Positions 37,028 through 47,699 of a stretch of 64,000 nucleotides of DNA are shown here, in pieces. Each line of letters begins with the position of its first letter. Within the stretch, counting starts at the first letter, position 1. Source of the DNA: Aplectana chamaeleonis (taxonomy: Eukaryota; Nematoda; Chromadorea; Rhabditida; Cosmocercidae); assembly GCA_029168955.1 (NCBI GenBank), contig JAPDOI010000156.1:848501-912500 (forward strand). Direction: 5' to 3'. The position numbers and the translations under genes are program-made. The notes beneath the pieces were generated by a model. It was not told where the DNA came from, did no database searches, and worked only from the letters and a program-made list of their open reading frames with translations.

Positions 37028-37288
37028 TCTGGCCCAAATAACGGTCCGCAGTTGCGTCTCGACACGCTTTGCGGCCGCACGCTCCCGAGTCGGAAAAGTT
37101 TCCAGTGCCGCAGCCACCGAACTGTTAACTATAGGTGGGTTTTGGAAATTGGCAACTAAAGAGAATTGGAGAAAACTGTATGAAAAAGCCACATCGAGTC
37201 GGCTTTGACGTTGGAAACTCGACCGACTCGAGCGCGTGCGGCCGCAAAGCGTGTCGAGACGCAATTGTGGACCGGATTTTGACCCAGA
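37028..37288. mobile_element. MITE with CCAAAT..GGTCCGCA ends, copy 2
   Basis: The left end CCCAAATAACGGTCCGCA and the right end (reversed: GTCAAAATCCGGTCCACA) continue into long inner arms. These share GTTGCGTCTCGACACGCTTT and GCGGCCGCACGC, and in part GAGTCGG. A spacer with AT-rich sequence separates the arms. Related to the 188-bp element at 14691-14878. Confidence 0.65.
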
Positions 37289-37461
37289 GAGGCACAGTAT
37301 ATTTTGCCATGACTGATCGCTCCGCTGATTGCTCCGCCCGGACTCATGCGAGCGAGAGAGGCTTTGAATTCCCCGGTCACTAACACAACTTGGTTGAGCA
37401 GGCGAGCTGTTTGCTCACGCCCACGACAACTCGGCCTGAGGAATAACGAAGCAAATTAACC

Positions 37462-37716
37462 TTGGACTCGAAAAGCGTTCCGAAAATCGAACAAAATTTC
37501 GAAAAAAAGCATTTGAAAAATCAGATCTCGAATAATCGAGAATTGAAAAAAAAATTGTTCACAAGGAATTTGAACGGACGAAATTTGAAAAAAATCTTTC
37601 GAAAAAATTTTGGAAGAAGAAAAATAAAAAATATTCGTTCAAAAGAATTTCGAACGGAGGAAAACGAACGAAAACAATTTCAAAAACCTATCAAAAATTT
37701 TGGTCGTGCACAACTA
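37462..37716. repeat. TTCGAACGGA-rich repeat, copy 2
   Basis: GAATTTGAACGGACGAAATT, GAATTTCGAACGGAGG and AAACGAACGAAAAC are iterated. The right end GTGCACAACTA, followed by TA, mirrors the left end of the copy at 56599 (TAGTTGTGCACGAACG). Confidence 0.5.
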
Positions 37717-37734
37717 TAGCGGAAACTCATCATG

Positions 37735-38270
37735 CCATGGAAACACTACACGCCACGGAGACACTGACTGCCGTGTAAACACAACGCGCCGTGGAAACAC
37801 TACGTGCCGTGGAAAGTGTACATAGATAACTTGCGAGCCCGGCACGCCCCTATCACGGCACGTGTAAGTGCCGTGGAAACACCGCATGCCGTGGAAATAC
37901 TACGTGCCGTGGAAACACTACCTGCCGTGGAAACATCACCTGCCGTGGACACGTTACCTGACGTAGAAACACTGCGTGCCCTTGATACCCCACCTGCCGT
38001 GGAAACAGTACCAGCCGTGATGACCGTGGAAACACTACCTGCCGTGGACACGCTACCTGGCGTAGAAACACTACGTGCCCTTGATACCCCACCTGCAGTG
38101 GAAACAGTACCAGCCGTGATGACCGTGGAAACACGACCTGCCGTAGACACAATAATTGCCGTGGAAGGCCTAATTGGCGTAAAAGCACTACACGCCGTGG
38201 CAGTTGTAGTGGGAACATGACACGCAGTGGCAAATAAGTGCCGTGTAAGCACTACGAGCTGTGGAAAATA
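37735..38270 (-). repeat. 18-bp minisatellite, GCCGTGGAAACACTACCT type
   Basis: More than 20 units at an 18-bp period, with irregular spacing in the first 120 bp and two longer internal duplications (GATGACCGTGG insertions near 38015 and 38120). ORFs of 126-166 codons open on both strands because the period is a multiple of three. Confidence 0.8.
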
Positions 38271-38274
38271 TGAC

Positions 38275-39485
38275 AATGTGAGAGAAGAGTTCAACACCAT
38301 CGTTTCAGGCTACGCAATGGAGAATCTTATGAAGCGATCGGAGAAATGCAAACATGAGCTTATAGAAGTGGTTAGCCATTCAATGTAACAGGAATGAGCA
38401 AACCAAAATGAACAGTCATTAAAGGGTTGTCCTTCATGAAGGAATAAATGAGCGATAGTCAGTGTCCTGACTTGCCGAAACTGATTAAAGAATACATACA
38501 TTTTCTCAGCCGCCTTTTTATAGAGATGTAGCAAAAATCCATATGCCGAAACCTGTTCGCAGTGTAATAGCCTCTCCAGAGATTGACTTTTTTCCATTTC
38601 TCGAATGCCGTCACAAACATTTTTTCTTGGTGCCCCCTCTCTCATGAACTTGAGTCAAAAACGAGTTCGGCACTACAACAAACTATCCCTCTGCAAAGTT
38701 GGTCATATTTTAAATTAGGCCCGACGAGATAGCCATCATCATTGATGCCTGTCTACTTGCCATACCCCGCCTGCCTATTTGTCGTCCTGCCAGATTATCG
38801 GGCACGATACAGGATCCTGCTCGCGTTTAGTTCCGGTTCAAAAGCAGCTTTCACTTTTTTATGAGAGTTTTTTTTTTCCTTCAGTGAGAGAATGGCTGGT
38901 CTTAATCTTGAAAGTGATACTGATTTGATGAATTTGGGAAAAAAACTGGTTCTCAATGGTGTATAGCAGATTTACTGCAAATCACTGGCTCTCCGTCTAA
39001 CACCTTTAGGTAAATGTGAATGGAAGTAAACAAATCAATACAGTTTTAGTAGAATGTAGTAGATTTTTAAAGCTGTCAGGTGCCTTTAATCAGCAAAGAA
39101 ACTGAACATAGATGTCTCAACTTCTTCAGAATGCGCAATTGAAACGAACAACACAAAGAGCGCCCAGCCTCTCGCCGTCGCCATTTTTCACTTTCACACT
39201 CGTGCTTGTCCTTGGAAAAAAAGCTGTAGTCTCAAATCAAAAACCGGAGCAAATCAACTGTCGGGTGCCAAATATGTAGAGATCAAGAGACAGCGTAAAC
39301 AGAATAGTATTAAGTCATCAACCCAAAACTTCCAACTGTTGCTGGGATTTTCATTACGATATGGCCTCTTGATGGTTCTGAGATGCACAACTTCACAGCG
39401 CTACTACTCACACTACTTCTCATGTTACTAAATTGTGCAACTGGGGAGCTGGCTAATCCAGCGAAATTTAACTGAAGCGGATACA
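38275..39485. other. no supported feature
   Basis: Unique-looking AT-rich sequence. The minus-strand ORF at 38310-38645 has no recognised motif or splice context. Confidence 0.4.
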
Positions 39486-39489
39486 AAAA

Positions 39490-39820
39490 CTGTCTCCACG
39501 AAAGCACGAAATCGGAAATGAGCAACCCTCGTCCACGTTTTCAGCCGCCGTTCACGTTTTTTTTTTCACGGCACGCAAACAAACCAGCTACCAGTGAGCG
39601 CCGTGATGCCCTAAGAAGCACTGTAGATGCCGAGAGGAACGCCGCGGGTGCCGTGAGGAGCGCCGTGGGTGCCGAGAGGAGCGCCGCGGGTGCCGGGAGG
39701 AGCGCCGCGGGTGCCACGAGGAGCGCCGCGGGTGCCCTGGAAACGCCACATGCCGTGAAAAAATCGAAATTTCGCCGGGCCCATCATGCTGTAATAGCGT
39801 GATCCTTGAATATTTCTGAT
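39490..39820 (-). repeat. dispersed repeat with 21-bp minisatellite, copy 2 (inverted)
   Basis: Units GTGCCGAGA + GGAGCGCCGCGG (9+12 bp) repeat five to six times. Reversed, the flanks read CAGCATGATGGGCCCGGC on one side and GAAAACGTGGACGAGGGTT on the other, matching copies 1 and 3. Confidence 0.6.
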
Positions 39821-39829
39821 ATTTACTCA

Positions 39830-42800
39830 AAACGTAGATAAAGATATCTCACAAAATTTCCTGATGATATTGAACTAGACCACCTCGGTCTATCCTAGGA
39901 ATATTCCAGATATCCATCAAAAGGAAATCTTGATAAATATTCGATAAAAAGTCACTGTAGCGAATAGTCAAGTGGAAGTAGACCAGACTATCTGACGAGG
40001 TCGTCGTAAGCAATGACTTGGCAGAAAGTAAATAGAACTCCGTTCAAGTGAGAAAAAAAAGCCCTGAGAGTGGGGAAAAGGAGCTCCTGAAGAGTCCGTT
40101 GTGACGGCGGAGGGGAGCAAAGAAACTGGGAAAAGGGAGAGATCGGCAACGAAAGACGGACGAAAACGGACCGGTTCTGCCATTGGAACACAGGCACACG
40201 TGGTGTATACACAGAGAGACATCCACACACACACATGCGCACACACATACATACAGAGATGTCAATCTAGTATATTCATATACGCAGAAAGACAAAGTCT
40301 CGTTCACTATGTGTTGCAGTCAACAGCTACATTACTATAGTATAGGTAAGCATACGACGGTGATCTGCAGAACGATCAAAGAAGTATGAATGCCAGTATG
40401 AGACAAAGGCCTGCCAAGCGACACCGCTCGTTCTGCGCGCAATCACAAAATGGGCGTGGCCAAGAACAATTCCCTGTTTTTTCCACACCTTCGCTATTAA
40501 AGGTTGACGAAAAACCACCACAGCGCTCAAGTGCCATAGTGCGTCAGAATTATGTCTGGCGCATACAGGGTTAAATTCGACGCCGAAAAACTGGATTCTC
40601 AACCCAATAGTTGTTACCTGACGCGCGACACGCAACATCAAGAATTACGCCCCCTCCCTCCACTGCTACAAACACCGCCGTTAACTCAACACCCAGCCAG
40701 CTCAATGATCCTGACCTTGGGCGAAAATTCACGAAAATATTTTCCTCCTTCCTGACTCCAATTCAAGTATTTTGATGGGTCGGCGGTAGGTGTAAGTTAC
40801 ACATGGAGAGGGGAGACGCTACAGTAAGATAGCGTAGAAAAACATCTGAAATGGAAAAAGCCCAGAAAGAAATAGGCAGAATCTAAAAAAAACAATCACT
40901 AGTACCTCAATGTAGGAAAAAACTTCAATTCACAAAACTTAACTGTACAAAACTGTCGTGAATATTTCGAGAGAATTCCCAAAAAAATCAGTTACCTTGA
41001 TTCATTTTAAAAAGGACAACTATATTGATAACATCACAAACGTTATGGTTTATTTAATATTTGAATTACCTTCTGATAACAAAGCCTCCAAAGAATTCCA
41101 GCAAAACTCGAGTCTTTTTGAAATTTTTTCTTTTTTTTCTGAAGTTTATAAGCAAACAAAAAAGAAGTTGAAAATTAGCGGCAACAATCTGTACCTCCTC
41201 CATAATCCATAGTTGCGCACGCTCATGAAAGTAATAGTTATCCTGTTGTGTTTTATACTCTTAATAAGGTGGACTAGCCTGATCAGAGGCTATCCCTCAA
41301 ATTGCTAAACAATAAAATTTGAGGTTCGCTAGGCTTCAGAAATGAACAAAAAAACGTGGAGATCCATTAAAACATTCCGAAGCCCTTCTACAGTCTAGCG
41401 TGGGTGACGCCTCTCAGAATAGCAGTTATCCTTACCCATGTCAACTTTTCGGAAACAGGTTGCTTTAATGCTCTTCCGGGCTGGGATCCACTATACGTTA
41501 ACCACGTTTTAGCAATGGTTTGTTAGCAATTGATTTGCACCCAGAACGTTTAACCGTAGCTACGCTAACCATGGTTAAAGCGTGGTCACCGCTTCGTGAA
41601 TTCCACCCCCGCAGACAACATTGAAATTCAGGATACGGAACGTACAATAAGAAAGGGTGTCGGTAAACCCCGTCTCCAGATTGCCTGAAAATGCTGTCAA
41701 GTCCCAAAAAGTGACATTTGTCCGAGCCTGCATTTGGGAATTATACCAAAATCGTTCGAAATCTAGTGATTGTGAACCAGTCGCAGTTTCCCCAGACTGT
41801 TATCCGCTGAGTGAACCCCATAATCGCGGAGATTCGGCAATGGTGGAGGTAGGAGGACGGGGCGGGCTTAACCCATCCAATAGCCCATTAGCACCGTATT
41901 GGGGTGGAGAGACCTTCACCAACTCTTCGGCGATGAACACAAACAACCCACCCCTTCCTGAGTACCGGAATTATATGAGAATCTGATGTCCAGGGGTTCC
42001 TTGAGAATAAAACAGAGCAAGTTTCCTTCAGGCACAGTCCAAAACTCCCCATCGAAAACAGGTAGCCCAATGTATGTAGACTCCTCAGAAAAGTAACAAT
42101 GGACCAGCTCTCTTATCAATATATTGTTCACAGGCTGAACACTCCCAAAAATCGTGAAAAAATAAGAAAAGAAATGCCTAAAGAGTGAATATTCAGCAGT
42201 TCTTCATGCAGGTGTTGACCATCCATAAATTCGGACCTTTGTTGTGTTTTTGATTTAGCACATATTTTTAAGGGGTTTTTTGCAGCTTTCATGCCAACCA
42301 CTATTAAAAATATTATACCTTTTCTGATTTCTGGAGGGAGAACACCCTACTCACCTTCCCTTTCTTTAGAAGAGGGTGAAAGTTAGTAAAAACGGCCAGT
42401 TTGCAAGAGAATGCCAACAAAATGCCAGGGGGAAATGAAGGATGGTTTTTGATGGAAAACAAAGATTAAAAAATGGAGAACGCATCGGGGATGCGGGGAC
42501 GTCAGTACAGGGAGCTCCTGAGACCAAAGTTTCCAACAAAAAAAGCGGTGATGATGCACTTTTGTTGTAAATTTTTCTAAAGTTCGTCATGGTCTAAAAA
42601 GCTTTAAATGCATATGATGAAGTAAACTGACTTCGTAAAAAAAACCCAAACGCGTTTGGTTCTCCTAAAGGCTACTTTAAATAATTTTCAAAAGAGTTCA
42701 TGCTTTCAACAATCCCGTATGTGATCCAATACATAACTATCATGCTGTCCGTAAGTAGCTGTCCCGGTACTTACCGCCCACAGTACGCTCGCTTGTGACG

Positions 42801-43020
42801 TCATCAACCGATCTTGCGCGTACTACGTAGACGATGGCCCGTCACTCGTACTATAAGTGGCAGAAGGTGATGACGCACAGACATCCCCATACTTTTCTTT
42901 AAAAGCTAGGTTTGCTCCACATTCCAAAAACCTGAAATTTGGGTTTGAAAGATTGTTCTGAACTAGGGGAACCCCATTCAGACGTCATATGAGCCTTAGA
43001 TTTCGAAGAAACTAGGCCCG
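39830..43020. other. no supported gene; short CA microsatellite
   Basis: A short CACACACACATGCGCAC tract lies near 40205-40255. The rest is mixed sequence with overlapping short ORFs and no splice-flanked exon I would defend. Confidence 0.35.
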
Positions 43021-43026
43021 ACATCA

Positions 43027-43520
43027 GGAATTACCGCATCCTGAGCATGGTAAGCTCGGAAAATATAGATATATCTACGAAATGTAGTGTTTCATGGCAT
43101 ACCCGGCATTCCACACGGTACCGATGTCGCTACTTGGCACTCACGGAGCTCCCAGTGGTACCCACGGCGCACCTCACGGCACCTATGGGGCTCCGCTCGG
43201 CACCCACGGCGCTCCTCACGGCACTCACTTCTCTCCTAATGGCGCTCACGGGGCTGCACCGAGCACACACGTCACTCCTCACGGCGCCCACGGCGCTCGC
43301 TAGTAAAATGTTTTGACCCATTTTTTTGTTACGTTTCGCGGCACGTCGTGAACACGAAAACGTGGACGACGGTTAACGTTTTCTGAGTCCTTTACGTGGG
43401 GACCATCTTGGGGATGTAATAATTGAACGGAAACCGATTTTTCTGTGGTTTTCGCATGTTTCCCGAGACTTCATGTCTGAGGCTTGCGCTCCCATTTAGT
43501 GAGAAATTTCCAAATTGGAG
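43027..43520 (+). repeat. dispersed repeat with 21-bp minisatellite, copy 3
   Basis: GAGCATGGTAAGCTCGG, then 21-bp units (CACGGCACC / CACGGCGCTCCT), then GAAAACGTGGACGACGGTT, CCCGAGACTTCATG and CTTGCGCTCCCA. The order of blocks is the same as at 28911-29400. Confidence 0.65.
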
Positions 43521-43702
43521 TTTGACCAGTAGCCTGCCATAGATTAAACTACAAAAAATTGCGAGTTGTTAGGTATGGAAATACGGAGATTGTACGTCTA
43601 GGATAATTGGCCTGGGTCAGCACAAAGACTCTACGAGGTTACAACACAGGCGAGACCTGTGAACCTGGTGCAGCCATGACTCTAGGTCATTAACATGCAG
43701 AG

Positions 43703-44857
43703 CAGGGATGTGCGTAATAAAAATTTTGTAATTCGTTAGTCGTTAGTCGTTCACCCGGCCAAAACCCTCGTTAGTCGTTAGTCGTTAGTCGTTAAGAATC
43801 TAGGCTTTGAAAACAAGCACAGCTGAGGCAAAAAAAGCCCTCATGAATAGAAAAAAGAAAAGTATGAAGAGATTTATGTTTTCCAAAACATTCATAGCAA
43901 TTAAAGACACAAATCATTCCTTGTTAGAGAACCTACTTCAGACTGCAGACCTACGTATACATAATTCAAAATATGCACGAAAGCCTAATTCTCGAGAGTG
44001 TGTGTTTATCGATTTCTGTCATTTTTTCGGTAAGAAAAGAAGCTATGGGAAACCGAGGAAATCTTTAACTCTGCTTTTTTCTCAGCGCTAACTTTTCCAT
44101 TCTGTAATATATGACGTTATTTGCGATCTTCCTGGTGGTGACAACACGAAGAATTGACCCGACTCTGAACTAATTGTTCTTTGTCCAGCGTCGCGAGCCG
44201 AGCGCTTTCGTGGCTTAGAGCTTGTTCCCATAATGGGGAAAGGTCGGAAGAAATTAGCACCCAAGTTAAAATTTTACCCCTGAGAGGTCCCAGCACCACT
44301 TTATAGAAACCCCATATCTCGAATTTATGACTGAAAGTCGAAGGACGGCACCCTTTACAATCCAATCATCAGATACAGTTCCCGTCGTTGGGCAGTTGTT
44401 GCCTGCAGGCTTTGCTCCATATTACCACCTCTGATAGTGTCCTCTGCGAAAATCTCCGCTGGAGCCGGTCAGTGCCGGAACCGGTTTAGTGAGCCTACCA
44501 TAAAGTAGCGAGACCGACTCGAAGACGCATAAACGCTGCGCCTAACCTTGCGTAAAGTTCGAGTGGGGCTTTGATGTGGGGGTTCCAGAACTGCGAAGCA
44601 GTGTCAGTAGATCTAATAAATACTGAAGGCTAAGGCTATTTTGTACCATTCACCTAAAACAACCAACAGGCTATCAATCCTGGTGTAAGGCTCCGGTTGG
44701 AGCGCGATTTGAATGACCATTGGCTTTCTAACGAATATTGGGATTGCTTACGAAAATATTTTTATTTTCGTTAGTCGTTAGTCGTTAGTCGTAACACCCA
44801 AAAAGCCCGTTAGTCGTTAAATTCGTTAGTCGTTAGTCGTAATTACGCACATCCCTG
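43703..44857. mobile_element. hAT-like non-autonomous element 2, with iterated CGTTAGT motifs
   Basis: The termini CAGGGATGTGCGTAAT and (reversed) CAGGGATGTGCGTAATTACG are flanked by a perfect 8-bp duplication ATGCAGAG (43695-43702 and 44858-44865). Both subterminal regions carry runs of CGTTAGTCGTTAGTCG. The ends match element 1 but the iterated motif differs. Internal ORFs (43807-44091 plus, 44117-44365 minus) have no transposase motif. Confidence 0.9.
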
Positions 44858-45257
44858 ATGCAGAGGTGTTTTGGGGTCACTGACGAGTCCCTCAGCAAAA
44901 GCATATTTTTGAGACTCTCAAAAAACACCTTCATTTTATGTTTCGCTCCTTCATAATATGTACCATTATTTTAAAATAATATAAGTTAAATTCGATTCTT
45001 TGTTGTTTTTCTAATCTCCAAAATCAGGCGATTCCAATAAAAATATTTCTTTCAGATTGAAAAGAGGAAACTAGCAAGAATTGTAAAGGTTTCACAGTGA
45101 AAGGTCAGCTGAGGATTGAAAGTGAAACCGCATGGCATTCGAAAACCACAAACAATGACCTTGGTTTTGGCGCACATCCAGCATTACAGGTATTTTGATT
45201 CATTTCGCAAAATTTGTGAACGCTGCAAACTATAACCTGTATAAACCCAATAGTATA

Positions 45258-45319
45258 AGTAATAGACAGGAGAAGTCGACTTCGCCATAGTAATAGACAG
45301 GAGAAGTCGACTTCGCCAT
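45258..45319 (+). repeat. perfect 31-bp tandem duplication
   Basis: The unit beginning AGTAATAGACAGGAGAAGTC and ending GACTTCGCCAT occurs twice back to back without a mismatch, so the duplication is very recent. Confidence 0.9.
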
Positions 45320-45324
45320 CCATC

Positions 45325-46900
45325 AGAAGGTTAAACTATCGTTCTAGCAACCGTCTTTCCTGGTGCAACTCATTACATACGTGTGGATTTCCTCGTACCG
45401 GACCGGTCTCAAGTCCGGTGTTAGCCTGTCCGGCAAACACACGCGGACTGGGACCGGAACGAACGCGGACGTGGACAGGCAAGAAGCACAGAACAAATAT
45501 TGGTGGCGCAATTTTCGACGGAAGAGTCGGATAGGAGAGTCGATTGCGAGTCGCCCTGGAGGGGGGAAGGGACCAGGAAATTGCAGCCGGAAACTGATGG
45601 AAAATTGGAAATCCTTGAGCAGAGAGCACTCCCCGGCACCCCAAACGCGTTGCATGGGCATACTTCGCCCTTTTGTTTGTTAGTTTGCGTTTGTTTTGTG
45701 ATCAATCATTTCACATTGGATAGAAATCCGGTTTGAAGGAAATGATCCTTGAAAGAAAACTTTGAGAGATGGTTGTCATGATAACGAGAAATTTTGCTAT
45801 GATTGCAAAATGGATTTCTACGATAAGAGTTTTTCAAAGTAATTCACTAATATCTATAAAAACTAGGTGTCAGGCCCTCGAAAATGAACTCATAACATAG
45901 TTCTCTTTGGGGTTATGCATGTTAGAAGAGGGTGTCACCAAAGCAGTATAACTAATTGAGATTTCCTAGGGACGAGCTCTTAATACTGAAGAATAGGAAA
46001 TTCGGCATCACCAGATATTATGTCTGCATATATTTGAAAACGGCCAGAATGAAAATAGATTGAGAACGTATTTCAAATCAGTGAAATGGATATACGACAG
46101 AGGACGAAAAAGGAGTTAAAAACTGCACAACAAAGGAAAGTTAATAAATAAATAATACACTTGCATGCATTTACTGCATTGAAAATTGCGTACGGGCTTG
46201 TAACAAAGTCAACTCAACGAAATGTTCGAGTTTCACGTGCAGGAAACAACGCATGAACGGAGCAAAAAAGCGAAAAAAATCAATTGGGTTCGCGAGGGTG
46301 GGCGAATCCATCAGCGAATTTGACCACCTAACGCTCGTGGACTTGGCAAGAAGAATGCTATAACTCCTACTCAAAAAAAGCTCCTCAATTTCTGCTAGTG
46401 CCTCTGTGAGACTCCGTAATGGGTGTGTTCTGAGGACACGTGTTTGTGTGAGGGAGTGAAGATGTGGGGACACAATGGCATTGATAGATGACAGACAAGC
46501 CGACCGAGCCCACACATGTTACAGTTGATTTGTCCGCTCGCGCGCTAGCGCCTGGACTCGTGTTTGTTCTCATCAAAGTGCGAAGCCCTTTATCTGAAGA
46601 GACTGTTTATTGTGGAGAATGAAAGGACCCTCCTATGGCTAAAACTGACGGAGGTATGTACGATATCTGTTCGCTCACAGTGAATAGAAACGTTGGAAGA
46701 GCTGTTCAGCTCGTGGTTTTCTAAATATGGATGCCCATTGGAGCTGTGGAGAATATGTATCGCCATATTGAAGGAAATGTATTAATTCTGTTGAATAAGT
46801 TGAACTTCTTGAAACTCTGCAACTCTAAAATCCTTGACTTTCGCAAAAAAAAACACATTTCGTTCGAGCAACACGGTCAGGGACAGAATTCCCTCGAGTT
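45325..46900. other. no supported feature
   Basis: The segment 45363-45705 is GC-richer and open in several frames on both strands, but no domain or splice structure stands out. The remainder is AT-rich. Confidence 0.35.
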
Positions 46901-46907
46901 GTAGTGC

Positions 46908-47080
46908 TTCCACGGCAAGTAGTGTTTCGACAGCATGTGGTGTTTGCACTGCCGGTGATGTTTCCACGGCATGTAGCATCTGCACGATAGGTAGCGCTTT
47001 CACGGCATATGGTGTTTGTACGGCAAGCGATGTTTCTACGGCATGTAGTGTTTTCACGGCAGGTCGTGTGTCCACGGTCC
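46908..47080 (+). repeat. 18-bp minisatellite, TTCCACGGCATGTAGTGT type
   Basis: Nine or so units at exactly 18 bp (TTCCACGGCAAGTAGTGT, TTCGACAGCATGTGGTGT and so on). It is the reverse complement of the unit at 37735-38270, so the two arrays share ancestry. Confidence 0.8.
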
Positions 47081-47182
47081 AAAACACCAGATGTCAAAAA
47101 TTGTATTTTCTGGACAATAAATGTCCAAAAAATACCGACACATGACCGGTCCACCGTCATGCAGCGCGGCCGTCATTGGCTC

Positions 47183-47271
47183 GCTGAGCAGCCACAAGGA
47201 GCTGCCATCGTTTGAGCGGGCCTCCAGAGTCTTAGCGAGGTCACAGTATTTCAAACTTGGGTAATTAAACG
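47183..47271 (-). ncRNA. spliced-leader-RNA-like unit 1 (SL1-like, probably pseudogene)
   Basis: On the minus strand, 47271-47250 matches the canonical nematode SL1 leader at 20 of 22 positions, including an unbroken TTTAATTACCCAAGTTTGA. The first base is C instead of G. The last leader base and the donor are changed (GA/AATACTG where GAG/GT is expected), so it should not donate the leader. Downstream sequence (ACCTCGCTAAGACTCTGGAGG) resembles the other units. A hairpin GCAGC...GCTGC follows at about 47186-47206. A clear Sm site is not seen. Confidence 0.6.
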
Positions 47272-47299
47272 GACGAAGGTGTTTGCTATTTCCTGGCTA

Positions 47300-47691
47300 T
47301 ATCGCGGCTATTTCTCGGCTTCTCACGAAACGGGCAAGAAGTAGCCGAGAAATAGCCGAGATATACCCGAGAAATAACTAGAAGTAGACAAAAGTAACCA
47401 ATACGCAACCGTCGCCGGCCCGCCGATCCACCATCTGGGGCCGCCAGAGGCTGAAAGAGGTTCATGTACCTCAAATTTGGGTATTTTAACCGACGGAAGG
47501 TGTTGAAAGCCGAATCATGCCTATGGAATGCGCCGTGTATCTGACTGGAGAGCATTATTTGTCGGCTATTACTCGGGTATTTCGCGGCGAGCATTATTTG
47601 GCGGCTATTTCGCGGCTAAACTCTCAGAGTACGCGGAAAGCAGGCACTTCGCGGTTCTTTCTCGGCTAGTTCCCGGCCAAAACTCTTAGAG
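47300..47691. mobile_element. CGGCTATTT-motif element, copy A
   Basis: Runs of CGGCTATTTCTCGGCT / TAGCCGAGAAATAGCCG lie left of SL-like unit 2. CGGCTATTACTCGGGTATTT and GGCGAGCATTATTTGGCGGC lie right of it. The right end CCGGCCAAAACTCTTAGAG corresponds to the right end of copy B. The block order (left motif arm, SL-like unit on the minus strand, TGGAGAGCATTATTT, right motif arm) is the same as in copy B. The left terminus is not defined. Confidence 0.55.
47403..47491 (-). ncRNA. spliced-leader-RNA-like unit 2 with intact donor GT
   Basis: The minus-strand leader 47491-47470 starts GGTTAAAATACCC and ends AAATTTGAG, a 19 of 22 match to SL1. It is followed directly by a donor (GAG/GTACATG) and by ACCTCTTTCAGCCTCTGGCGG, a block shared with unit 1. 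Upstream on the minus strand, GCATGATTCGG and ACCTTCCGTC match the region upstream of unit 4. I do not see a canonical Sm site. It could be a divergent SL gene or an SL-derived repeat. Confidence 0.55.
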
Positions 47692-47699
47692 AACTGCAA

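Noticed and set aside
37735..38300. Long ORFs on both strands (126-166 codons) in the 18-bp repeat
   Set aside because: The repeat period is divisible by three, so frames stay open without selection. There are no splice signals and no non-repetitive protein sequence.
43807..44091. 94-codon ORF inside hAT-like element 2, considered as transposase
   Set aside because: It is too short and basic, with no DDE-type or hAT C-terminal dimerisation motif.
45336..45736. Cluster of overlapping ORFs on both strands
   Set aside because: All frames are open to a similar degree, none has a start context, splice site or motif, and GC content alone explains them.
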